A stretch of DNA of 44,197 bases from Chalciporus piperatus (Eukaryota > Basidiomycota > Agaricomycetes > Boletales > Boletaceae): contig JBBPTG010000201.1 in the NCBI GenBank assembly GCA_038093975.1, positions 1 to 44,197 of the forward strand, in the 5' to 3' direction. The translations under genes and the position numbers were made by a program. Positions within the stretch are counted from its first letter, which is position 1, and each line of letters opens with the position of its first letter. The notes beneath the pieces were generated by a model. That model was not told the DNA's origin, did not search any database, and saw nothing but the letters and a program-made list of their open reading frames with translations. Shown here in pieces: positions 33,986 through 44,197 of the stretch.

Positions 33986-35483
33986 CCGGTGAGCCCTAGA
34001 TGAATGGTCACGAGAATGTCGCGTACCCCTACAGTCAGAACGGACTTGATGCAGTATTTTCCGACCCGTTGACTTGAAAGAGAGTTGATTGTGGAAGGCG
34101 ATTGCTTTGCATACAAACCAAAAAAAAACATGCGACGACGATTGAGATCGTGTGTAAATCGCAAGCACGTAATAATATCCAAAAAATAGTTGTTAAGTGA
34201 AACGCTCTAGCTGGGGTGCTGCAATGATGCGATTGTGGCAGTGAGCTGTGAGCCACACGGAGGAGCCAGAAAGCCACGTACCTTTCCGAGACATAGACCA
34301 CCTATACAACCTCTTCGATCCGACCCCCATCATCCCCCTTCACCCTCACAGGCAAACCTGCAAACTTGGACCTCAGCGCCTCGTACTTTTTCCTCTGTGT
34401 TACCGCCACGCTCGGCCCAATCTTGTCCACCGCCTTCGCAAAGTCCTCCGACAACACCATCACCCTCGGGCTCTCTGGCTGAGGTCCCCCTTCAGCGGAC
34501 GAGGCTTCCATCGCCTCAAGCGACCCGAGCACCCGCCTGAGAGCAACGACACCCGCTTCACGAACTACTGAAGCCAGATCCGCACCACTGTATCCCTCGC
34601 ATCGCTCCCGCACTAGCGTCTCTGCCTTGGTCGCCACTGCGTCATCTTGGAGAGGAACTCGCCGTAGAAGTGTACGCAGAATCTCGCTGCGCTCCGAAGC
34701 GCTGGGGAGGTCGACATAGAGGAGCTTGTCTAGCCGCCCTGGACGAACCATGGCAGGGTCGATCATGTCTGGACGGTTTGTCGCGCCAATGACATAGACA
34801 GACTTTCGCGAGTCGAGCCCGTCTAGCTCTGTGAGCAAGGTGTTTACGACTCGAGCCGACGAGTCCGACTGGATGTGAAGGTAACATCAGCACAAGACAT
34901 AAATCCACGTAGGGTCATGAGAATGAAAACTAAACGTACCAAACTATCGTCACGTCGCGGCACCAATGCGTCCAGCTCGTCGAAGAAAACGACACATGGA
35001 GATGAGGCACGCGCACGAGAGAACACCTGTCTGACCGCTCTCTCGCTCTCCCCAACATACTACACAACCTCAACTCGTGAGTAAAGAATATGTTCACTGT
35101 GGAGACAAAGCTAACCTTATTCAACAGCTCCGGTCCTTTCACACTGATGAAATTTGCCCTCGACTCGTTCGCCACCGCTTTCGCGAGCAATGTCTTACCA
35201 CACCCAGGTGGTCCCCAGAGCAACACTCCACAAGCAGCCTCGATGCCTACAGCGCTGAATAGCTCAGGTCGTCGTATAGGCTGAACGATCGCCATCTGCA
35301 GTTCTTCCCGTATGCCATGAAGGGCGCCGACATCGGTCCATGTGACGTCTGGAACGGTCGTGAACCCTTCTCGTTTGGAGGAAGGCTGGACCTGTGAGAG
35401 TGCTGCGCGAAAGTCGGCGAAGGTGATGCAGAGGGGTGCAAGTTGCGATTCTGTCAATGGGGATGGATGTGCGTTCAAGAAGT
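33986..35483. repeat. Segmental duplication, copy 2 (Rix7 3' part and flank)
   Basis: This matches 11385-13313 apart from about 495 bp that are extra in copy 1 and about 80 bp that are extra here (near 34140-34220). Inside the Rix7 exons the copies differ by only a few substitutions. Confidence 0.85.
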
Positions 35484-36940
35484 GCGCAATTGAACTCGAG
35501 GAGAGCTGGATAACTAGCGATGCGAAGGGGGTATGGGGATATGACGGTGGAGGAGCTTCTACTGTGGGCGAATGTGGAGTCGAATCGACAATCATCGGGG
35601 TATCGCTACCATCGACCATCGCCTGGGGTGTATCTGGCAACACTAATGTTCCCTCGGAAAGCTCTTTAAATATTCGTTTGACAGCGATGACACCCGCAGC
35701 TCCTGTTAGAGCGGACAGATCTGCACCCACATAACCGGGTGTCGCTTTTGCAAGGGCAAAATAATCAAAATCGCCCTCAAGTCGAAGTTTGGCACAGAGC
35801 ACACGAAGAATTCTGTACACAAGGAGGTAAGCAAGCGATCTGCGAAGAATACCAGACAACAGACTTATTTCGGGCGTCCTCATCTGGCACACCCATGCTA
35901 ATCTCATGATCGAAGCGTCCTGCGCGACGCAGTGCAGCGTCGAGGGAGTCGGGACGATTTGTAGCACCGATAACAATGACGGGCTTGTTTTCTGTTTTCT
36001 CCCAAGACATGTCTGGAGAACCTTGAGCTGCACGTTTCGGGGAGCATGATATCGAATGAAACCAACCGTCCATGCAAGTCAAAAACTGAGCCACAATCCG
36101 TCTTTCCATCTCCCTCTGTGCACTCTCTCGTTTTGGTGTAATCGCGTCAATCTCGTCAATAAACAGAAGGCAAGGTGCCACCCGCTGAGGCGGTGGAATG
36201 TGAGCCGGAACAAGTAAGGAGTATGATTGTGATTGCACAAACCTTTGCCTCCTCGAAAGTATCTCGTAGTGTCTTCTCCGACTCACCTGACATCCCAGAG
36301 ACGATTGACGGTGCCGATATATTGATGAAAGGTACACCAAGTTCCTAAATACGGTAAGTTGGAAAGAAGGGAGTGAGCAACCACCGTCAATACGGCAACA
36401 CAAACAATCCTGACTCACCCCAGCGATAGCATTTGCCAAGAGGGTCTTACCGCACCCTGGCGGACCGTGCAACAGGACACCGCGAGGCGGCTGAATCCCG
36501 GTATGCAAGTAGATCTCTGGATGACATAGTGGCATTGCGACAAGTTCTAGCATCTTCTCTACGCAGGCGTCCACCCCGCCGAGATCGGACAGGCGCGTTT
36601 CAGGAGGGTCATAAGTCTTCGGTGCGCTACCTCCTGCCCCGCTGGAAGTGGTCATGCGAACTCGTTTTGTCCCATCGTTATCGCCTGCGCTACGGCGAAG
36701 CTTCCGTTTAGAAGAGGGAGGGCGTACGTCCGCCGGTGCACCGCTGTCGACTTGCGTGCCTGTAGACGGACCGGCATCTGCAGACTCATCAACCGCCGGC
36801 GCCTCCACGGTCTCGTTCGTGCTGGTAGGTTGGGATGTAGACGGCGCAGTCGGTGTGCTCTCCACCGTTGCCGCTTGTGGCGCCACGACTGCGTTGAGGT
36901 TGAGTTTTGCTTTGCGATGTGCTGACCAAAGACCCTGCAT
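34302..36940 (-). CDS. RIX7: Rix7/NVL-type AAA ATPase for 60S ribosome biogenesis
   Basis: Seven exons in consistent phase (36419-36940, 36243-36344, 36067-36184, 35865-36012, 35116-35812, 34940-35059, 34302-34868) give 757 residues. The N-terminal basic region contains the likely nuclear signal [12 protein letters not shown]1: LSDLGGVD, Walker A GPPGCGKT, Walker [35 protein letters not shown]2: [16 protein letters not shown], Walker [22 protein letters not shown], Walker [30 protein letters not shown]. Type II AAA ATPases of this group strip assembly factors from pre-60S particles in the nucleolus. The ATG at 36940 abuts an acceptor-like ATGCAG/GG, so a further 5' exon (about 37030-37090) is likely. 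A truncated duplicate lies at 12132-13313. Confidence 0.88.
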
Positions 36941-37397
36941 TGATTTGTTGAGTGCGTTGGAACCCTATCTGAGCGTTTTGCGGTCATGAAATCATCTCGG
37001 TTGTGTGTAGGTGGGTTGGCACGTACATCCATGCTTCGTGTAAACGTCCTCCTTCGGGGATGGGTTGGACTTGAATAGATCTACGAGCGAGTCTGGTCAC
37101 CGATCACTGTCGAGGAAAAATTGCACAGCCACTCGACCAATGAATCTGATTAGGCTGGTCGATTAGATACAATGTCATATCAAGTAGTTCGTTGCGAAGT
37201 CCCAGTGTTGAAACAGAGTACCCCATCACCGGATGCATCTCCACTGCCTCTCCCTCCTAACCGAACCTCGTCCTCCGAAGTTCTTTGCCTGAGATCTCTT
37301 ATTTCCCTCGAGGTTTTCTGAAGTGCTCGTTTGATATCCAGGGGGAGCATCCGACTCGCGTTGGTCATTTGTTCTCAGACTGAGGGCAAAAGCTACT
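36941..37397. other. Rix7 5' region and intergenic spacer
   Basis: A possible extra 5' exon of the Rix7 gene lies near 37030-37090 on the minus strand, followed by a GTACGTGCC donor, but its frame is uncertain. The remainder, up to the stop codon of the aminotransferase gene, shows no feature. Confidence 0.4.
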
Positions 37398-38904
37398 CTA
37401 CGCAAAGTGTGCTTCGCATTCCTTCAAACGCTCGCAAACCTGTACGATCTGCTCGTCGCCAACGTTCGCAACCGAAAACCGAATCCAACTATCCCAGCCC
37501 TCTTCAGACACCCCCTGTGCCTGTCGCTGTGCCTCAGCCTGCTCGCTCCAGAAAAATTGGGCGGGAAGGACGAGAACACCGAGTTCCTGTGCCAAACGCT
37601 GACAGAACTCAAGAGCTGGAACGTTCGTGAATGGGTGCTTCACGAATGCGAAGTAACCCCCTTGACAGCCGATGGTCCAACCCGATGGAAGAGACTTGCG
37701 GAAGAGTTCATGCCGCGCTTTGAGGGCCTCTGCGTTCGACAGGATGGCAGATCTAAGTTCCGACAGAAGCGATAAGTTTGCGAGAGCAAGCTGAGGGGGT
37801 CGAGGGGCACAAATCTGGAGACAATCGAGCGTAGTCGTGATATGCTTCAGGAGCTCGGGCGAGGCTGCGACCAGGCCGAGACGGTGCCCAGGGAACGCGT
37901 AAGATTTGGAGAACGAGAACAGATGAACAAAGTTCGATCTCCAGGACCAGGAGCGGGGTAAGATCTCGGTTTGTGCAGGAGAGAACAGGTTGTGGGGAGG
38001 GTAGTGTTCAACAAAGTCGCGATACGTCTCATCGACAATAAGAGCGATGTTTTTCTTGCGCGCCAACTCTGCGAACTCTGCGATGAGCGCAGGCGAGTAG
38101 ACTGCGCCAGTCTTTCGACACAATGAGACAAAACTTCATTCGTGAGATGGAAAGCTCACTGGATTATTCGGCGTGACCAGCGTAATTGCTTTTGTTTTTG
38201 GCGTGATCAGATTCTCGCATTCATCGGTCGAGGGCAAGAAACCGCGATCGGAACGAGTATATAATGGAACAGGCTTGATTCCGAGCAGATTCAAGCTCAT
38301 GCTACGATGTAAGTTGGACTGAGAGCCTGCATGGAAACGAAAGAAGAGCTGCGCCATACGAGTGATTGAAGTACCTGCAGTGAATAGATGAGAGCAGCGA
38401 CGGGTCAAGCTATTGTCAAGCTTACCAGGGTACAGGGAGAATTACTTCGTCCCCTGCATCTGCGAGACACATAACAGATGCCATGAACGCCATGTTGCAT
38501 CCGGACGTAATCGCAATGTCCTCCGCTGTTACATCAGCATTCTGTCCGTAGACAGTTTTCATCTCCCGAGCAAAAGTAGAGCGTAATTTCGGTTCTCCGA
38601 GGGCATGGCAATAACCAGAACTTTGTGGAGACGAGGACGTTTTTGCCAGTGCTTCCAATAAGACGTCCTGAGGAGGATTTCCGGGGACACCCTGAGACAT
38701 ATCGAGTAGAGGGCGAGCGGGGGTAGAAGGATACGCCATGGCCCACGCCTTGGCGCGAGGTATCCTATGTCACGATATCAAGCATCAACGCGAGGGCAGT
38801 AGTTGAGATAGGCAAATGGTAAACGCTCACGGGGGTTGAATGGTACTCAGTACACCTCGAGAAAGTTTGAAAGCAAGACTCGAACTTGCCCTCGCGATCG
38901 ACAT
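37398..38904 (-). CDS. PLP-dependent class I/II aminotransferase
   Basis: Five exons in consistent phase: 38831-38904, 38426-38764, 38360-38374 (15 nt), 38160-38301 and 37398-38111, giving 427 residues. The start is MSIARASSSLAFKLSRG; then PLLDMSQGVPGNPP, ITSGCNMAFMASVMCLAD, ITLVTPNNP, IALIVDETYRDF (the aspartate that holds the PLP ring nitrogen) and FSFSKSYAFPGHRLG, where the lysine should form the Schiff base. PGHRLG supplies the phosphate-binding arginine. This matches fold-type I aminotransferases of the aspartate/aromatic/kynurenine-like subgroup; the substrate cannot be assigned. A frameshifted C-terminal duplicate lies at 13685-14235. The gene follows the Rix7 gene on the same strand. 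Confidence 0.88.
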
Positions 38905-39742
38905 ATTGCCGTCAGCTTCGGTCCCAATGGTCATATAGCCAGTGAAATTGGGTCGTGAATGCGAAAATCTTCAATGTAGGTCAATAGGTGCCGGTATTAT
39001 AACCACCGCATTGACCTGACAACCTTCTTCCCGGAAAATGATAAGCATCAGTGAAGTTCTACGGCCGATGTCATTCGCGTCATCGGAGATTATCGGAACA
39101 CCCCTGACAAACTCTTGATCACGTCTTGGTAGTACAGTAGTAAGCACTTTCACAGTATACGAACGGGTGAGTTTGTCCTTTCCCAAGCCTCATTCCTCCC
39201 CAAATTTCTCCCGCAAGAAACGATCTTCATCCGTCGTCCTACGCACAAGCGTTCAAACCTGCTCGTCAAAGAATTGAAAGATGTCGAACACGAGAACGAC
39301 AACTTGAAAGTGATTTGCGGTGCGACATAATGTGATGGACCGGCCCGGGACCGGCCAATTTCTAGTGGCTGGACTACGAGCGCGGTAGGCGCAAGCTGTG
39401 GGCGCGTAGTCTCGACCCAGCCCGGGTCTTAGGACGCTTGGGGCTGTGTTTGTCTATGCTCCCGAGGCTGTCCGAGGCGAAGACCAAAATGTCTGGTGCC
39501 GAAAATAGTCTAAGTTCAGGCGAAACGCCACGCATATCCTTGATGATGGTGTCCCAGTCCTCCTCAGGAGCCTGAAGACACGACGAATGCTCGCGTATGT
39601 TTGTGGAGCATCCTTGGTATTCATGATATTTACAAAGGCCGATTACGACAGAACGGTGGCCCGACGGTGGCCGACTAAAGTAACGACGGAATGTCCCTCC
39701 AAAATAACGTCGTAAATCATGCGCATCCAGAGATACTCAGCC
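38905..39742. other. Intergenic region with a hairpin-rich stretch
   Basis: Upstream of the aminotransferase start nothing coding is recognised. A hairpin-rich block at 39331-39513 is described separately. Confidence 0.45.
39331..39513. repeat. Hairpin-rich block related to the 79-nt element
   Basis: GACTACGAGCGC near 39372 is complementary, allowing one bulge, to GCGCGTAGTC near 39402. The following AGTCTCGACCCAGCC resembles the start of the 79-nt element (AGTCTCGAACCATCC). CCCGAGGCTGTCCGAGG with CGAAGACCAAAA and GTCTGGTG near 39461-39499 matches the arms and end of the copy at 24089-24167. It is longer (about 107 nt from AGTCTCG) and its stem is no longer paired. Confidence 0.6.
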
Positions 39743-40971
39743 TTATCGGCTGGATCTGGTCGCTGTGCGAGCAGCGAAATTTTCTGAGGGAGGCAAAACG
39801 GCTCTTACTTCAGCCATCCATTCCCCAAAACTCGTGTTCCTGACAGCGATGAGGTGGAGATTGTTAAATGTGATTCCAGGAGATGTTGAACCTGGACGGG
39901 ACGAAGCGATCGTGTAGGGTCCAGGTTGCGTTGGCAAACCAGTTTGTGACGTAACCTATTCCCCGGTCGTTGTGAGAACACGGCGAACAGAGTTGGATGG
40001 AACGTACAGAGTAGAACTCAGCAAATGCTAGGGCAACTTCATAACCCAATCCTGCACGGGTTAACGGTTTACCGTCAGTGCCAAAGGCAGAGATTGTCTT
40101 TGCGAATGGACTGTAGTTAGGCCACTGCATGGAATGAAGGATCAGCACAATTCCGGAGCGCGAACAAAGACGCACAATAATGTTTAGCCGCAGACTGGTG
40201 AGCCCGGGCCAATCGAGGACACGTTCGTGAGGATGTTTAAGCTCAGAATAGTCTCCTCGCAAGAGCTCCGTCATTGGTATACCTGATATACGCCACCTAA
40301 ATATACAGATGTGACGCAAACAACAGATGACTACCTTCTATGATGATACCAATTCCCCAATCAGAGCCTTGAAAATCGACTACTAGGTCTGTGCCTTTCA
40401 TCCGGTTATCGACAGCGAGGAGTGGAATCCGAATGACATCGCTCTGTGGTTTAGAGATTAAAGCGTACGTATCCAAAGAGGCTCTCGAAGGACCCAAGTA
40501 GGCTGATTCGGCCTGGAACGAGGGTGTCGGTCTCGCTTTAAATGGTGAAGATATGTGCGAAACATGTGGCCCCCCGAATATCTGATCGAGCGGTCGATGG
40601 TCCGAACATGTAATCTTGTCGCTGGACGACGGAATATATCGATCCGACCAGTCGCTGGACTCGTTCATACGGTAGAGACTTGCGAGAACTTGAAGATTTG
40701 TATGACCAGAACGATCAGAACCTCGCGTACCAGCCAATGAATGGTGCCGGTGGCGACGTGCGTTGTGACCAGTCGTGTGATCTAGGATGGTCCGAGTCCG
40801 CGACGTCCTGCTTGATTGCAATCGTAGGTGCGCATTTCCCGGATGAGCTTGGTCCAGTGCCGCCACAGGGGAGGTTATTGATGAACGATGGAGAGATCCT
40901 GCTGGAGCATGAAAACGTGCAGTGTCGCCCATTCCAGGATAAGAGAAGTTCGAGTTGATGTAGAGATCCAT
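39743..40971 (-). CDS. Agaricomycete-type hypothetical protein
   Basis: Exons 40335-40971, 40176-40282, 40008-40124 and 39743-39955 join in one phase to 357 residues. The C-terminal half reads DWGIGIIIEG, then IPMTELLRGDYSELKHP, WPGLTSLRLNIIWPNYSPF, GKPLTRAGLGYEVALAFAEF, and ITFNNLHLIAVRNTSFGEWM. The WP-x-Y, P(L/I)TR and N-x-L-x-L-I-A-V pattern is reminiscent of uncharacterised proteins common in mushroom-forming fungi (from memory). No enzyme motif is seen. The N-terminal about 150 residues are rich in Ser, Thr, Arg and His and may contain unrecognised introns, so the start is uncertain. Confidence 0.65.
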
Positions 40972-41893
40972 AGTGACGTAGTGCGGGAGAGACGTGGCTA
41001 GAGTCTGTTGTGATGATGGTTATGGCAAAGAAATAGATCACCACCATATATATACCTTGCGCCACGCCGGCGTTTCTACTACAGCCTGGCACGCTAAATG
41101 TCAACTTCCCTCTTATTATGAACAACGAGGACAAGGGGGCTGCCAAAGATGGTCGAAACTAGGTACGCCAATTGTGGCGGGCATGCGAATGTGGCACAAA
41201 AGATCACTGGACCAAGCACAGCGACTGGATACCAAGGCAGACGAATCCTGTGGTCGGGGATTGTTCAAGAGCGTCCACAAGGTGGGTGGATGGCCTCAAG
41301 AAGACTAGACCCACGAAACGTAAACGGTACAGGTTCGGTAAACGGTTAGATGGTAGAATGGTGATGGGCGTGAAGTGCGAGCAGACTGGAAGTCCCTTTT
41401 CACAGTCTGCTCCTGGCTAAATGGCATGCTTCAGATGGACAAGTAGTGGATCAAGGTCAGAGTGACATCCCTGGCGGATCGTCAGACTCGACACATGATC
41501 CAGCCCCAGTCACTCTGAGTCACCAAGTTTCGTTAGCCGTATCCACCTCTGCCATCAAGAATAAACACAAGTACGTATCTGGATGAAAGTCAGCTGGTCG
41601 TCACACTTTGATCTTGTAAGATATTACCAGTTGCATTCGATACTAACTTGGGAGTGGCGAGTAGACTGTAGCAGTAGTAACGATGCGAGTTTGGACCGCA
41701 AAAGGATCCCCGACTCCCACGAAGTGGGAAAGGAGGGTTTTGTCGGATGCAAATATCAGGCACTCTATAAGTTGAGCTACAGGAACGTCCCACGGCTGTC
41801 ATGTGATTCAATTATGTAATTGTTTGGTTGCCGTTTACAGTATCATCATGTGTGCATCGTTCGAATTTTTACGCTACCATAACGGCCCGTGCA
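40972..41893. other. Intergenic region with two hairpins
   Basis: GAGCAGACTG (41379-41388) pairs with CAGTCTGCTC (41403-41412), 10 bp with a 14-nt loop. TCAGAGTGAC (41457-41466) pairs with GTCACTCTGA (41509-41518). TCCCAC-GAA-GTGGGA near 41725 is a third small stem. No protein gene is recognised; the interval must carry divergent promoters for the genes on either side. Confidence 0.5.
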
Positions 41894-42861
41894 ATGGATA
41901 GCAGTGAAACGTAAGTTGCGTGCTGCGTTTTTGTCGTTTTTTTCTGATGTACTTTAGGTTCGTCTTGAAGTCCCCTTCCCGTTGTGCTCGCGTGCTTTGT
42001 GAAGAGGCTTGTCCTCCGCATGGTGTCGCTCACAGCGTGGATGAATATCTGTTATACTATGATCCACTCTACTATCCGCATTACTATCTGTCATGCTTTA
42101 ACACTGCACCGCGTTTTTGCGTTTGGCTGTCAAACACCTTATCTGTCCACACAAAAACATGTCCTCATTGCCGTCTTGAATTTGGTGGGCTCGTTTCGTA
42201 CGATGGCGTGGTAATCTATGTTTCCTGTCAAGGTGTTGATATCTCGTGCTCGATACAGTACTTTGAGAGCCCGACGTATACACACTGTGGTCTTATCTGT
42301 CGATTGAAAGATTGCATTGCTAGATGTGCTGATACCTCGTTCAATCAACTTGTGCGCGAACGAGCAATGGAGTTTCCTTGCTGGTTGTTCCAATCGGACG
42401 AGACATATGAGAAAAAACTAGCACCGCTTACGAACGGCGTTCTCGCACAATCCATCACTGCGTGTGGTGCAGTCCTTCCTAAATCTCGCAACAAAAGGGG
42501 ATATCTTGATGTTGTCCTTCGATGTCTGTCCCAAAAGCGTGTTGAAATTCTGAACTTTCCGTCGGATGCTGTCATACCTTATTTGAAGGACGTTGCCCTA
42601 CCTGATGGATGTGATCCGCATGTATGTTCCGTCGTCTCGAAACACTTCGAACAATCATTTGGTGTCGAAGTCGTATCAGCATTGAGATCGCCTCGTGAAG
42701 GCACGTGTTCAGACGTACCAGAACGTCCTCCAAGCGAATGCTTGAGTTGGCTCGGAAAGGCTGATAATGAACTCGTCGGTCGTCTCAAAACTGTACCGTT
42801 CGACGATGTTGTTACCTGCATTAAACGACTTCTGAAACGACTCAACTCAACTAAGAGCTAA
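41894..42861 (+). CDS. Uncharacterised 306-aa protein with a cysteine-rich N-terminus
   Basis: A 17-nt first exon (41894-41910, MDSSE plus two nt) followed by a 47-nt GTAAGT...TTTAG intron joins in phase to 41958-42861. This removes the hydrophobic non-ATG start seen if the frame is read unspliced. The product begins MDSSETFVLKSPSRC. It has cysteine/histidine pairs (CARVLCEEACPPHG, TKTCPHCRLEFGG) that could bind zinc, a central region (ERAMEFPCWLFQSD), then ACGAVLPKSRNKRGYLDVVL and VEILNFPSDAVIPYLKDV, which suggest a short helical DNA- or protein-binding module of SAP type (inference only). The last part has PDGCDPHVCSVVSKHFEQSF. Similar Cys-rich leaders precede transposon-linked genes in mushrooms, but I cannot confirm that here. 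Confidence 0.6.
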
Positions 42862-42999
42862 GACTCACAATAGACAATAGCGAGCCGATGAACTTGGCTG
42901 AGGTTCGATGAGGAAACTCCAGGAGAACAAGACTGGGGAGTCCAGTGCTTGTCGACCCGGGTTTCATCAGCAACACTGCAAAAAGTCTGAAGTTACTGG

Positions 43000-43915
43000 A
43001 ATGACTGGATCAGTTAAATCAGTAGTCCAGTGGCCCAGTAACAAGTAGTTTCAGTAGTTTCAGTAGTTTCAGTAACCTAGTCACCCAGTCATCAAGTAGT
43101 TTCAGTAGTCTTAGTAACCCAGTGGCCTAGTGGCCCAGTCATCCAGTCATTTCAGTAGCTTCAGTAGCTCAGTCATTCAGTCATCCAGTAGTCTCAGTAG
43201 TCTCAGTCATCCAGCAGCCCAGTCATCCAGTCATCCAGTCATTTCAGTAGTGCCAGTAGCTCAGTCATCCAGTCATCCAGTCATTTCAGTGGTCTCATTA
43301 GTCCAGTGGCCAAGTGTTCCAGTTATCCAGTAGTTCCAGTAACCCAGCAGCCCAGTCATCAAGTCATCCAGTTACTTCAGTAGTCTCAGTAGCCCAGTCA
43401 TTCAGTCATTCAGTCATTCAGTCATCCAGTAGTTCCAGTAACCCAGCATCCCAGTCATCCAGCCATCCAGTAGTTCCAGTAACCCAGCAGCCCAGTCATC
43501 CAATCATCCAGTCACTTCAGTAGTCTCAGTAGCTCAGTAGCCCAGTGTTCCAGTCATCCAGACATCTCAGTAGCCTAGTAGCTCAGTTTCCCAGTCATGT
43601 AGTCATCTCAGCAGCCTAGTAGCCCAGTGCCCTAGTCATCCAGCAATCCAGTTGTCTCATTACTCCAGCCATCCAGTATTCCAGTATTCCAGTAATCTAG
43701 TCACTCAGTGGTCCAGTAATCCAGTCACTCCAGTCACACAAGTCACACAAGTCACACAAGTCACTCCAGTAATCCAGTCACCTCAGTAATCCAGTCACTC
43801 CAGTAATTCAGTCACCCTGTGGTCCAGTAAACCAGTCACTTCAGTCACACCAGTCATACCAGTTATCCAGTTACCCAGCCCTCAGCTCACCCAATCACTC
43901 CAGTACTACTCAGTC
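43000..43915. repeat. Minisatellite of CAGT-headed 8-9-mers
   Basis: Over about 900 bp almost every 8-9 nt begin with CAGT: CAGTCATC, CAGTAGTTT, CAGTAACC, CAGTGGCC, CAGTAGTCT. Variants are mixed in irregular higher-order order. Plus-strand frames read as SSHPVIQSSSSS and are artefacts of the repeat. Confidence 0.9.
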
Positions 43916-43974
43916 ATCTAATAGAGTCATTCTAATTAGTGACATTTTATAATCATTCATAGGATGGATTATAG

Positions 43975-44197
43975 CTAAAGTCCACAAAAATGTGTACTAA
44001 AAGTGTAGTTAACAATGTGGGAAAGGGTATTAGGATTGAGTGTAGTGAAGTGTACAAAAAGTGTAGTAAAAGTGTAGTTACAAGTGTGGGAAAGTATAGC
44101 TAGATTGAGTGAGCAAAGTGTACAAAAAAGCGTAGTAAAAGTGTAGTCAAGAGTGTGGGAAAGTGTAGCTAGATTGAGTGTAGCAAAAGTGTACAAA
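43975..44197. repeat. 69-bp tandem repeat rich in AGTGTAG, open at the window end
   Basis: GTGGGAAAG recurs at 44017, 44086 and 44155, a period of 69. Each unit holds several AGTGTAG / AAGTGTACAAAA boxes and TAGATTGAGTG. The AGTGTAG box is also the complement of CTACACT, frequent in the 3.4-kb repeats at the other end of the window. The array runs off the window. Confidence 0.9.

Noticed and set aside
41680..41800. tRNA-like sequence on the minus strand (TAGCTCAA...TAGAG)
   Set aside because: A D-arm-like phrase is present, but neither the anticodon stem nor a proper acceptor stem pairs, and the T-arm is not convincing.
43130..43523. Plus-strand frames reading SSHPVIQSSSSS, as a secreted low-complexity protein
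   Set aside because: They are translations of the CAGT minisatellite with no start context or conserved ends.

Overview
This window looks like nuclear DNA of a filamentous basidiomycete, probably an Agaricomycete. Host genes are broken by many short (about 45-70 nt) GT-AG introns. The intact gene set is eukaryotic: COA6, a TBC Rab-GAP, the ribosome-biogenesis AAA ATPase Rix7/NVL, and an HNH_2-type protein of the kind common in Agaricomycetes. The species cannot be fixed from sequence alone.

Layout. (1) 1-8921 is a non-coding repeat block: about 300-bp tandem units, then a 3.4-kb higher-order repeat (two full copies and a 629-bp third start) bracketed by two copies of a 506-bp direct repeat. 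A 25-bp motif with a small dyad occurs 16 times inside. (2) 9072-11135 is an intronless gene fusing a P-loop kinase, a HAD phosphatase and a phosphoribosyltransferase. (3) 11385-15010 is a scrambled, decayed partial copy of a gene cluster (Rix7 3' half, aminotransferase 3' half, inverted MFS 3' part) whose fuller version lies at 32-39 kb. (4) 15327-18411 holds a small intronless conserved protein and a TPR gene with an adjoining uncharacterised reading frame. (5) 19659-24167 is mobile-element territory: a 2.48-kb near-perfect palindrome inserted in a DUF6589-like gene, a truncated RecQ-type helicase, and two 79-nt hairpins whose stems differ by compensatory changes. (6) 25073-31279 is a normal gene island: COA6 and a TBC protein, divergent over a 206-bp shared promoter, then an HNH protein convergent to the TBC gene. 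(7) 32015-38904 is the parental cluster: an N-truncated MFS pseudogene, an apparently intact Rix7 gene and an intact PLP aminotransferase with a 15-nt microexon, all on the minus strand. (8) 39743-42861 holds two lineage-specific spliced genes. (9) 43000-44197 is minisatellite of CAGT-headed 8-9-mers followed by a 69-bp tandem repeat rich in AGTGTAG.

Intact housekeeping genes occupy the middle; both ends are satellite-like and the intervals are full of hairpin elements and pseudogenes, as in a subtelomeric or rearrangement-prone compartment. No operon-like logic is expected. The strongest leads are the kinase-HAD-PRTase fusion, the covarying 79-nt hairpins, the giant palindrome, and the chimeric duplicated cluster.
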